Virus record (IMG/VR): IMGVR_UViG_3300026488_000017
Span: 1 to 40,395 of that record
DNA from: a virus
Reading direction: 5' to 3' (one strand)
DNA: 40,395 nucleotides
Shown here: one piece after another, positions 1 through 6,668 of the stretch
Position numbering within the stretch: position 1 is the stretch's first letter
Layout: each line of letters opens with the position of its first letter
The notes under the pieces: generated by a model
What the model was told of the DNA's origin: nothing
What the model saw: only the letters and a program-made list of their open reading frames with translations
Databases searched by the model: none
Translations under genes and position numbers: made by a program

Positions 1-144
1 CTGTATTATAGCGTGTATAAGGGGAGTATAACCTTTTTTCGTATTATTTTTGATAATACTAGGAAATTCTTTGTATATTTCCTTAACGGCATCTAAGTCG
101 CCAGTATTAATAGCTATATTTAATTTTTCTTTCTCTGGTGTCAT
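1..144 (-). CDS. Ankyrin-repeat protein, N-terminal 48 residues (runs off the window)
   Basis: The reading frame starts at an ATG that overlaps the stop of the upstream gene (TAATG) and stays open to the left edge. The visible part has a short helix pair and then GYTPLIHAI, the start of an ankyrin repeat (G-x-TPLh-x-A). It sits last in the same late transcript as the 242-aa gene. The C terminus, where its relatives carry the KLGKYADLL tag, is outside the window, so tag membership cannot be judged. Confidence 0.7.
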   Translation of the reverse strand, partial: MTPEKEKLNIAINTGDLDAVKEIYKEFPSIIKNNTKKGYTPLIHAIIQ

Positions 145-872
145 TAGTCGTTCCTCTTTGGTACGGGTAGTTTTATTTTCCCTGATTTTGTCATCTTATA
201 TAAACCATATACGACACCTGAAAGAATTTGTACTGATTGTTTACCAGGCCAAGGAAATGATAGACCAGTGATAAGACCAGTAGCGAGATATGTGAGCATT
301 AATATACCAGAATCTCCAGCAAATAATTCAGCTATACTGAAATTTCCACCCGCAGCACTAATAATATCTTCCCAACTCATCGAATATTCTAAATCGGGTG
401 TGAAGCTCATTTGAGTCCAGATGTATATCAATAGTCCAGCTACTGCTACACCAGCAAATTTTTTGATTACGGGGTGGCTTTGGAGATATTCGTCTAGCTT
501 ATCTAGGTTATTTTTGACCCATTTAACACCACCATTTTGTTTGATGTAATCGACCATTATTTGTTCTAGTTTTTTGAATGTTTGGAACCCTTTCTTAATT
601 AGAGCAATAAGTTTCATAATATTAAAACCTATTTTCTTAAAGAAAGTAAAAACTTTTGTGCTTTTAAATAATGTAAGCATATCTGTGAGGGAGTATTTAG
701 AAGCAGTTGCAACTTGTTTAATAAAGTCTACCTTCTTTTTTATGTTTCCAGTGATTGAATCTAAAATATCTTCGTTTAGTTGTGATTCTTCTAGTAAATA
801 TATAGCTTGAAGATATTCATCATATTCATTTAAAGGTATTGTTTGTAAAGCAAGTTGTTTGAATGTTTTCAT
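144..872 (-). CDS. Late membrane-associated protein with capsid-targeting-like N terminus
   Basis: A 242-aa protein of unknown function. The N terminus MKTFKQLALQTIPLNE resembles T4 internal-protein targeting sequences, and IPLNE contains an L-x-E site of the kind cut by the T4 prohead protease. The middle is a lysine-rich helical region. The C-terminal half has two or three hydrophobic stretches (around FAGVAVAGLLIYIW, GILMLTYLATGLITGL and ILSGVVYGLY), so it may insert in a membrane. A perfect TATAAATA lies just upstream with an AAAAGGAG ribosome site. It ends in a TAATG overlap with an ankyrin gene. Confidence 0.75.
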   Translation of the reverse strand: MKTFKQLALQTIPLNEYDEYLQAIYLLEESQLNEDILDSITGNIKKKVDFIKQVATASKYSLTDMLTLFKSTKVFTFFKKIGFNIMKLIALIKKGFQTFKKLEQIMVDYIKQNGGVKWVKNNLDKLDEYLQSHPVIKKFAGVAVAGLLIYIWTQMSFTPDLEYSMSWEDIISAAGGNFSIAELFAGDSGILMLTYLATGLITGLSFPWPGKQSVQILSGVVYGLYKMTKSGKIKLPVPKRND

Positions 873-890
873 AAATACTCCTTTTGTGAG

Positions 891-898
891 TATTTATA
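891..898 (-). promoter_or_regulatory. T4-type late promoter TATAAATA
   Basis: Exact TATAAATA on the minus strand, 19 nt upstream of the 242-aa gene start; the expected transcript start is a few bases downstream and leaves room for the AAAAGGAG ribosome site. Confidence 0.75.
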
Positions 899-1265
899 GT
901 AAGTCGGCGTATTTGCCTAGTTTTATTCTTGCTACATCTTTGAGATAACACGAGAAATCGATAATATTCCCACCGAATCGTTCGGTGCGACCTACACTTT
1001 TTTCAATTACTATATTCTTATCCACGCTTTGTATCTTCTCGGCTAAGTCCTTAGCTATTACCTTACAAACAGATAGTTTATCATCAGAATAAAATTCTAT
1101 ATCTAGTTCAAAAATTCTTACTTTATTCTTAGGTTTCATATCAAAAATTTCGATTCCTTCTGTTTCAGCCCATTCAGCATATCCTAAAGTAGACATATCG
1201 CCATCTACTGTTAGTTCTTCATTTAAAATATCTTCAATCTCATCTATTATTTTTTTTGTTTTCAT
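894..1265 (-). CDS. Tagged non-ankyrin protein (C-terminal KLGKYADLL)
   Basis: A 123-aa acidic alpha/beta protein with no ankyrin consensus. It ends exactly in IKLGKYADLL, the tag shared by the ankyrin proteins around it. The N terminus MKTKKIIDEIEDILNEE also contains an L-N-E site like the capsid-targeting set. It follows the 209-aa ankyrin gene with a 2-nt gap, so translation is probably coupled. It resembles the 115-aa tagged protein at 2623-2970 in size and in having a non-ankyrin body. Its function is unknown. Confidence 0.8.
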   Translation of the reverse strand: MKTKKIIDEIEDILNEELTVDGDMSTLGYAEWAETEGIEIFDMKPKNKVRIFELDIEFYSDDKLSVCKVIAKDLAEKIQSVDKNIVIEKSVGRTERFGGNIIDFSCYLKDVARIKLGKYADLL

Positions 1266-1267
1266 TA

Positions 1268-1897
1268 TTAGTCCATCAACGAGGCATATTTGCCTAGTTT
1301 TTTTAAGTTTTTTTGGTGTAATACAAATGTATCATATTTTTCTTTAAATTTCTTCGTTGAGCTATCAAACATAAGAGGTCTTTCGGGTGTCTCTAATAAA
1401 GTAGGTTTAGCCGAAAGAATCAGATTGAAGAGCTTTATGTCGCCACTCCTTAACGCTTCATTAAGTACTGTTCTACCGTTTTTGTCTTGTACATTTACAT
1501 CGGCACCTTTACGAATCAGTAATTCAGCAATATCTCTGTATCCATTAGAAACAGCTAATAACAGTGCTCCTCTTCCCGTACTAGGTTGTTGGTAATTGAT
1601 GTCTTTTGTTAATCTAATAAGAATATCAACCATATTGTACTCATCTGCATATACAGCTCTGATTAAAGCGTTGAATGCTCTCTTTGTCGATGTGATATTT
1701 ACATCAACTTTTGCTGCGAGTAAAAGCTTAACGATTTTTGTGTCGTGCTCTTCAATAGCTACGATTAAAGGGGTTTTTCTGTCTGAATGTTTACTCTTTA
1801 TCTCATAACCATTCAGGTTTTTGTCTTTATCTGCGATGAAATCTTCTATCGCTTCCCAATCACCATCGTGTATCGCTGATAATATTTTCTCTGTCAT
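1268..1897 (-). CDS. Ankyrin-repeat protein with C-terminal LGKYASLMD tag
   Basis: A 209-aa protein of about five ankyrin repeats: KTPLIVAIEEHDTKIVKLLL, then FNALIRAVYADEYNMVDIL, GRGALLLAVSNGYRDIAELL with RKGADVNV, and GRTVLNEALRSGDIKLFNLI. Ankyrin stacks bind other proteins, and the target here is unknown. The C terminus KKLGKYASLMD is a variant of the common tag. The start overlaps the stop of the gp14-like gene (TAATG), so it is in the same late transcript. Confidence 0.9.
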   Translation of the reverse strand: MTEKILSAIHDGDWEAIEDFIADKDKNLNGYEIKSKHSDRKTPLIVAIEEHDTKIVKLLLAAKVDVNITSTKRAFNALIRAVYADEYNMVDILIRLTKDINYQQPSTGRGALLLAVSNGYRDIAELLIRKGADVNVQDKNGRTVLNEALRSGDIKLFNLILSAKPTLLETPERPLMFDSSTKKFKEKYDTFVLHQKNLKKLGKYASLMD

Positions 1898-2601
1898 TAT
1901 AAATCTCCAAACGGGTTATTTTTGATATGAGTAGGTTTCTTTTGTACTGTAGCAAATGAATCATTAATACCATCACCATCAGTATCTACTGGAACCTCTT
2001 GTATCTCTTTAACTGCTATGACATCTTGCTTCACGGCTACATCATCTACGATACCAAAGGCCATATCTAAGTCTATCTTCTCGTATTCTTGGTCTAGCCC
2101 ATCTAGCTCATCACGATTTTCTGTGTAGGCTCTCGTAGTGATTTTGAAAATCTTCTTCTCATCGGCATACACAAACATATTATTATGTCCAGGTAGTTCA
2201 TCTTCAAAGTGAGTAATCTCCATAAATTTACCATTAGGTAGTTTTATTAAGTCTCCTATTATATCAGAATAACCCTTAGAGCTATATAAATCGGGATATA
2301 CTATTAACATATTGATTGAAGAGATAAACATATCCAAAGTAGCTGTACTAGATAGACCGAATTTAGAGAAAAAATCTCCACCAGCAGAGAAACCATCAGT
2401 TTCTTCTAATTTAACATTGAATTCGAAAATAGTGTCATTATTTACCTTGATAGATTGGTGTTCACCGAATATTTCATCGATACCAATTCTATCAGATTTA
2501 AAAAGTTTTATAGTAAGACCATAAAGTTCAATTTCTTCGTGGACCATATTACCATAAAGTTGGTATTCGTTTTCATCATTATAGTTAAAGTTAAATCCCA
2601 T
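1897..2601 (-). CDS. 14: Neck / head-completion protein, T4 gp14-like
   Basis: A 234-aa protein that follows the T4 gp14 pattern from memory of that family: ELYGLTIKLFKSD then IFGEH, an E..DGFSAGGDFFSKFGL segment matching the AYSGANQFYSNFGY region of gp14, GDLIKLPNGKFMEI matching GDLIYFPMDNSLFEI, and a short C-terminal NPFGDL like the acidic PFDNDFFD end. gp14 helps close the head-tail neck. It lacks the LGKYADLL tag although it sits between tagged genes. It has its own late promoter and an AAAGGAG-type ribosome site. An alignment would settle the assignment. Confidence 0.72.
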   Translation of the reverse strand: MGFNFNYNDENEYQLYGNMVHEEIELYGLTIKLFKSDRIGIDEIFGEHQSIKVNNDTIFEFNVKLEETDGFSAGGDFFSKFGLSSTATLDMFISSINMLIVYPDLYSSKGYSDIIGDLIKLPNGKFMEITHFEDELPGHNNMFVYADEKKIFKITTRAYTENRDELDGLDQEYEKIDLDMAFGIVDDVAVKQDVIAVKEIQEVPVDTDGDGINDSFATVQKKPTHIKNNPFGDL

Positions 2602-2619
2602 TATAATCTCCTTTGTGAG

Positions 2620-2627
2620 TATTTATA
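2620..2627 (-). promoter_or_regulatory. T4-type late promoter TATAAATA
   Basis: Exact octamer on the minus strand, 18 nt upstream of the gp14-like start. It lies inside the last codons of the preceding tagged gene. Confidence 0.75.
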
Positions 2628-2970
2628 ATAAGTCGGCGTATTTACCTAGCTTAGTCGTATTGAAATCGAATGAATCCTCTATAACTAAGAAGTGCATATC
2701 ACCGTCTTTACTGTAATAATGTTCTTTATATTCTACTTTTAGTTTTATGCTTATTTTTCTAAATGCTTTATCTATTTTTGATTTGATTTTGAGGACTTCC
2801 ATCTTAGAAGCGTATTCTTGGACTACATCAACTCTTATATTCTGCTTACTGATAGTTACTACGGCATTATCGTATTCTCTTCTATTATAATCTATATAAG
2901 GTTTATTGTTTATTTTTACATATTCGTTAATAATATCAACGATTTCTTCTTTAGTTGTTTCTATACTCAT
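2623..2970 (-). CDS. Tagged non-ankyrin protein (C-terminal KLGKYADLL)
   Basis: A 115-aa alpha/beta protein with no ankyrin repeat and no family I recognise. It ends TTKLGKYADLL, so the tag is attached to a second non-ankyrin body. Its start overlaps the stop of the 172-aa ankyrin gene (TAATG), and the ribosome site AGGAG lies inside the tag codons of that gene. The next late promoter is embedded in its own 3-prime end. Confidence 0.8.
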   Translation of the reverse strand: MSIETTKEEIVDIINEYVKINNKPYIDYNRREYDNAVVTISKQNIRVDVVQEYASKMEVLKIKSKIDKAFRKISIKLKVEYKEHYYSKDGDMHFLVIEDSFDFNTTKLGKYADLL

Positions 2971-3488
2971 TAGTCATCTCCTAGTAAGTCTGCGTACTTA
3001 CCTAATTTTTTCTTATTTTGCTGTTTGAAAGCTTCTTTTATTTTATCTTCCACACCCCTACCCCTAGCACTCTTTAAATCACTCTCACGAACGATTGCTC
3101 CATCCTCGATTAGTTTATTGACTATCGAAGCATTGTCTTTGTAGATACTCTGGCTTAGTGCTGATAGACCCTTTCTTGATACTAAATTAATATCAATTCC
3201 TTTTACCTTTAGTAGAGGCAAAATCATACTAGGTCTATTGATTTGAACAGCTATCATCAATGCAGAATCACCGATAGGACTTTTCTTGGGTATTTTATTG
3301 GGTTCTATATCTTTCTGTCTTATAAGCCAATTTAATATTCTCGTAGATTTATTAAGAACAGCTGTCGTTAATAATGTTTCGTTTGTGTCTAGTACATAAT
3401 TAACATCAAAATGACCGTCTTGTATAAGAGCTTTGAATTCAATCACAGCATCTTCGGATATTGCTCTTTCTATTATAGTATCAGTCAT
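2970..3488 (-). CDS. Ankyrin-repeat protein with C-terminal LGKYADLLGDD tag
   Basis: A 172-aa protein with four degenerate ankyrin repeats (NETLLTTAVLNKSTRILNWL, GDSALMIAVQINRPSMILPL, GLSALSQSIYKDNASIVNKL). It ends KKKLGKYADLLGDD. The final LLGDD codons read CTAGGAGATGAC, so they supply the ribosome site for the next gene, which begins at the TAATG overlap. It is part of the operon led by the VWA gene. Confidence 0.88.
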   Translation of the reverse strand: MTDTIIERAISEDAVIEFKALIQDGHFDVNYVLDTNETLLTTAVLNKSTRILNWLIRQKDIEPNKIPKKSPIGDSALMIAVQINRPSMILPLLKVKGIDINLVSRKGLSALSQSIYKDNASIVNKLIEDGAIVRESDLKSARGRGVEDKIKEAFKQQNKKKLGKYADLLGDD

Positions 3489-3808
3489 TAAAAATCACCT
3501 AGTAAAGCAGCATATTTACCTATTTTTTTAATTTTAGGGTTTTTCAATAGTTTTATGATTGATTTATCAGAACACAAATCAAACACACCCATCTTCATAA
3601 TGTTCTTTATTGTTAAATCTGGGTTGTAACCCATAATAAGTTCCACCATATCATTACTTCTATAAGTAGTCCCATCATTAGCAGCAACGATAATAGCAGT
3701 TACACCATTTGCATTTTGTGTATTGACATCGAAACCACCTTCTAGTGCTTTCTTAACTTGTTTTTCATTGTTCTCTCTTATGTATTTGAAAAGTGTTTGG
3801 ATATCCAT
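3488..3808 (-). CDS. Short ankyrin-repeat protein with C-terminal IGKYAALLGDF tag
   Basis: A 106-aa protein with two to three ankyrin repeats (GFDVNTQNANGVTAIIVAAN, then VELIMGYNPDLTIKN). It is close in layout to the next gene, which has GFDVNTQNEDGNTALHIG at the same place, so the two are recent paralogues. The tag is the variant KKIGKYAALLGDF. TAATG overlaps lie at both ends. Confidence 0.88.
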   Translation of the reverse strand: MDIQTLFKYIRENNEKQVKKALEGGFDVNTQNANGVTAIIVAANDGTTYRSNDMVELIMGYNPDLTIKNIMKMGVFDLCSDKSIIKLLKNPKIKKIGKYAALLGDF

Positions 3809-4143
3809 TATATGTCTCCTAGTAAGTCTGCGTACTTACCTAATTTTTTCTTTTTGATAAGTGCTTTCATACCTTTATTTATGATTTTGAGTATATCTCT
3901 CATACTATTATTATCTTTCAGTAAACTAGTTACAGAATAGCCCCATTTATTTTCTATTTTCATATCGGGGTCGAAAGGCATAATGACTTTAACGAGTTCT
4001 TCATCATAATTGCTTGTACCTATATGTAGAGCTGTGTTGCCGTCTTCATTTTGTGTATTGACATCGAAACCATCTTCAAGTGCAACTTGCACTTCGTGGT
4101 ACAAACCTGCTTTTATCTTATTAAAGAATTTCTTAGCATCCAT
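3808..4143 (-). CDS. Short ankyrin-repeat protein with C-terminal LGKYADLLGDI tag
   Basis: A 111-aa protein and tandem paralogue of the 106-aa gene downstream. The repeats are VQVALEDGFDVNTQNEDGNT-ALHIGTSNYDEELVKVI and PDMKIENKWGYSVTSLL. It ends KKKKLGKYADLLGDI. It overlaps its neighbours by TAATG, and its ribosome site comes from the tag codons of the upstream gene. Confidence 0.9.
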   Translation of the reverse strand: MDAKKFFNKIKAGLYHEVQVALEDGFDVNTQNEDGNTALHIGTSNYDEELVKVIMPFDPDMKIENKWGYSVTSLLKDNNSMRDILKIINKGMKALIKKKKLGKYADLLGDI

Positions 4144-4559
4144 TAGTCATCTCCTAGTAAGTCGGCGTACTTACCTAATTTTTTCTTATTTGCTTTCTTT
4201 GCTAGTTTTTCTTCTGCTTTATCGAATAATTTAGCAATAGATGAATCTCGTACATACTCTCTCGGAAGGTTATTATGATTATTTGGTATGGTTATATCAG
4301 CACCTGCTTCCAATAATATACCAATCATAGTAGCTAATCTTTTAAAAGTAGCCATCCATAATGTAGTTTCATTTCTTTTATTCACTACATTAATATCGAT
4401 ACCTAATTCTATGAATAATCTAACTTTTCTTGAATCACCACTTAGTACAGCAAGATGCAAAAGACTCTCACCTTTTGAGTCCAACTGGCTCAAATTGATT
4501 TCGCCTGATGCTATCTTTGCTTTTAGTTCTATTATGTTATTTTTGATAACGACATTCAT
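4143..4559 (-). CDS. Ankyrin-repeat protein with C-terminal LGKYADLLGDD tag
   Basis: A 138-aa protein with three to four clear repeats (GESLLHLAVLSGDSRKVRLF, IELGIDINVVNKRNETTLWM, LLEAGADITIPNNHNNLP). It ends NKKKLGKYADLLGDD. It is the first tagged gene after the VWA gene and starts in a TAATG overlap with it, so VWA protein and tagged ankyrins are made from one late mRNA. Confidence 0.92.
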   Translation of the reverse strand: MNVVIKNNIIELKAKIASGEINLSQLDSKGESLLHLAVLSGDSRKVRLFIELGIDINVVNKRNETTLWMATFKRLATMIGILLEAGADITIPNNHNNLPREYVRDSSIAKLFDKAEEKLAKKANKKKLGKYADLLGDD

Positions 4560-6628
4560 TAGTATTCTCCACCTAAGTAACTCATATACTTATAAGTACC
4601 ACCTAGTAATTGTTTAACATTATTATATGTCGTTTTGCTGTTGAGAATAACATTGAAACTAAATTTCTTCGATTTACCCACCTTACAAGCTTTAGCAAGA
4701 TTCTTAATATTCTCATTAGATTGTATATCTGAATCTGTAAAAAGAACCTGATTGAAATCTTCCTTTAAGAATTTCTTAATAATTAAGAAAATATCGTGAG
4801 GAAATTCTGTACCACCACCCCAACTTAATTGAAAAAGTTTCTTGATAGGTTTAGGTTCATCTTTAATCTGAATCTTTGACAAATCTTTAGATGCAAGAAG
4901 CTCTTTAGGTGAATCTAATTCTTGATAAGTGTGTTTCTTCTTCTTATGGTCTAAGTTGATTTTGTACACTCTGTATTTGCTATCAAATCTAATAATCCAC
5001 ATACTCTTAATACCATTAGTTAGGCTTTTGTTAATAAGTTTAAGTAGTTCTACTGATACACCTTGTATAGTACTAGCCATCGAGCCAGAACTGTCTAAGA
5101 TGAATAAAAGTGATTGACTCTCATCATCTTCATAACGGACTCCATTCTTCATAGCAACTTTGTCATTACCCATAGCTAACTGACCACGAGTTCTCTTGTG
5201 CATCTTAGTGCTCGTTTCTTCTTCAATTTGAACTGCTTTAGGCATCATTTTCTTAATCAGTTGTTCCCATCTAATAGGCTCACCTTCTTTAAGATTTTCT
5301 AATTTAGCATCGATTTTATCTTTTCTATCTTGTTCAGCTTGTTCAAGTGATTCTTTTCTTTTATCTGAAGCATCTTTATCGGCTTGCTCTTCTTTCTTCA
5401 TTTCATCAATAGCATCATCCAATTCTTCTTGCGACATACCATCATCAGCATCTTCAAAATTTTCATCAGCATCTTTGAAAGCGTCATCTATTTCACTATC
5501 GCTGTCTTCAGATTTTTCTGAATCTTCTGAATCCTCTCCGTCTTCACCTTTCGATGGTTTGCTGTCTGAATCACTTTCTTCGCCATCTTCGCTTTCACCA
5601 TCACTAGATTCACCGTCTTCGGATTCGCCATCTTCGCCATCTTCAGATTCTTCACTATCACCTGATTCACTTTCACCATCTTCTTGCTCTTGCTCTTCTT
5701 GTTCTTCATCGCCCTTTTCTTCGTGATTTTCATCCATATGGTCATCTTGTTGTTTGTCCATATCATCTTTATCATCTTCAGTAAGTTCTTTGAAATCTTC
5801 TATAATGGCATCTTGCATAGCATCCATACTGATATAGTTATCATAATTATAAGTATCAGAATATAACCCAATAGGTAGTTGGTCGTACCCATTTTTAACA
5901 AGATTATAGTTAGTGATATAATCACCTAAATAATTCTGCATCTTTCCAGTCATACCTTTCTTCTTTGATTGATAGAAGTGGTCTGCGTGAACGATATGAT
6001 AGATTTCGTGTAAAATAAGAAATTCTATATATGAATAACTATCAGGAACTTTCCCACCATTATGTGCGTACTGTGAACCTTTTGGTTTAAGGTCTTTCAT
6101 TTCACTATATTTAACAAGCTTCTTACAGAAATCAAGGTTAAATATGACATCACCTTCAGGACTTGCTGCTGCAGTCTTTACAGATTTTACCCAATCAGGT
6201 TGTTTTACGAAACTAGGTTGTGGTGTTAAGATTATATTAAGCTTGAGGCGTTTACCCGTGATAGGATTAACTATTTTGAGGAATGATTTATTCTTAGCTA
6301 GAATAACATTGAATAAATAGTAGAATATTTTCTCGTTGAATACAGTTTCTTCTGTATCTATCATATCAAATAATAGGCTTTCTACTATATTTTTTCTACT
6401 AGGAGCATAGAAAGAATCTGGTTTATCTTTCCACCCTTCTAATGTCTGTTTAATTTGGTCTTCTAATTCTAAATTGATAACGCTTACATCTTTACCTTGT
6501 TTAACGGCAATCTCAGCTATCATTTTCTTAACAAAAGGAGTGCTTAAATCGACTTCACTATATTTAGCACCCTCTCCTCTTGCCGAACTAACATTAACTG
6601 CTTCATTTATTGAATCGAATTTGTTCAT
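4559..6628 (-). CDS. Putative metallopeptidase-domain / VWA protein (DUF2201-like), partner of MoxR ATPase
   Basis: A 689-aa protein. The N-terminal part carries LHEIYHIVHADHF with HExxH at residues 207-211, the mark of the putative metallopeptidase domain that precedes VWA-like domains in DUF2201 proteins. Residues about 285-420 are an extreme Asp/Glu/Ser low-complexity linker. The C-terminal VWA domain begins about residue 505 with the metal-binding motif LDSSGSM and later FTDSD. In other systems such proteins work with MoxR AAA ATPases, and one lies directly upstream. The N terminus MNKFDSINE|A contains an I-x-E prohead-protease-like site. Own late promoter; start set by AGAGGA. Confidence 0.88.
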   Translation of the reverse strand: MNKFDSINEAVNVSSARGEGAKYSEVDLSTPFVKKMIAEIAVKQGKDVSVINLELEDQIKQTLEGWKDKPDSFYAPSRKNIVESLLFDMIDTEETVFNEKIFYYLFNVILAKNKSFLKIVNPITGKRLKLNIILTPQPSFVKQPDWVKSVKTAAASPEGDVIFNLDFCKKLVKYSEMKDLKPKGSQYAHNGGKVPDSYSYIEFLILHEIYHIVHADHFYQSKKKGMTGKMQNYLGDYITNYNLVKNGYDQLPIGLYSDTYNYDNYISMDAMQDAIIEDFKELTEDDKDDMDKQQDDHMDENHEEKGDEEQEEQEQEDGESESGDSEESEDGEDGESEDGESSDGESEDGEESDSDSKPSKGEDGEDSEDSEKSEDSDSEIDDAFKDADENFEDADDGMSQEELDDAIDEMKKEEQADKDASDKRKESLEQAEQDRKDKIDAKLENLKEGEPIRWEQLIKKMMPKAVQIEEETSTKMHKRTRGQLAMGNDKVAMKNGVRYEDDESQSLLFILDSSGSMASTIQGVSVELLKLINKSLTNGIKSMWIIRFDSKYRVYKINLDHKKKKHTYQELDSPKELLASKDLSKIQIKDEPKPIKKLFQLSWGGGTEFPHDIFLIIKKFLKEDFNQVLFTDSDIQSNENIKNLAKACKVGKSKKFSFNVILNSKTTYNNVKQLLGGTYKYMSYLGGEY
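5400..5775 (-). repeat. Low-complexity acidic linker coding region
   Basis: Repeated GAA/GAT/TCT-type codons encode runs such as EDGEDGESEDGESSDGESED within the VWA gene. Repeated hexamers make overlapping reading frames on both strands that are not genes. Confidence 0.85.
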
Positions 6629-6646
6629 ATTATCCTCTTTTAGTAC

Positions 6647-6654
6647 TATTTATA
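6647..6654 (-). promoter_or_regulatory. T4-type late promoter TATAAATA
   Basis: Exact octamer on the minus strand, 18 nt upstream of the VWA start. It heads the operon of the VWA gene plus five tagged genes. Confidence 0.75.
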
Positions 6655-6668
6655 AAAAGTGTAGTTTC

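Noticed and set aside
894-4200. Recurring 30-40 bp DNA similarity at gene ends, looking like a repeat array or CRISPR
   Set aside because: Spacing equals gene length, repeats are in frame and encode the C-terminal tag with synonymous changes; no CRISPR layout.
5475-5775. Open frames on both strands in the VWA gene (Ser-rich on plus, Lys-rich on minus in another frame)
   Set aside because: They are shadows of the GA/TC-rich acidic linker codons, with no ribosome site or family match.
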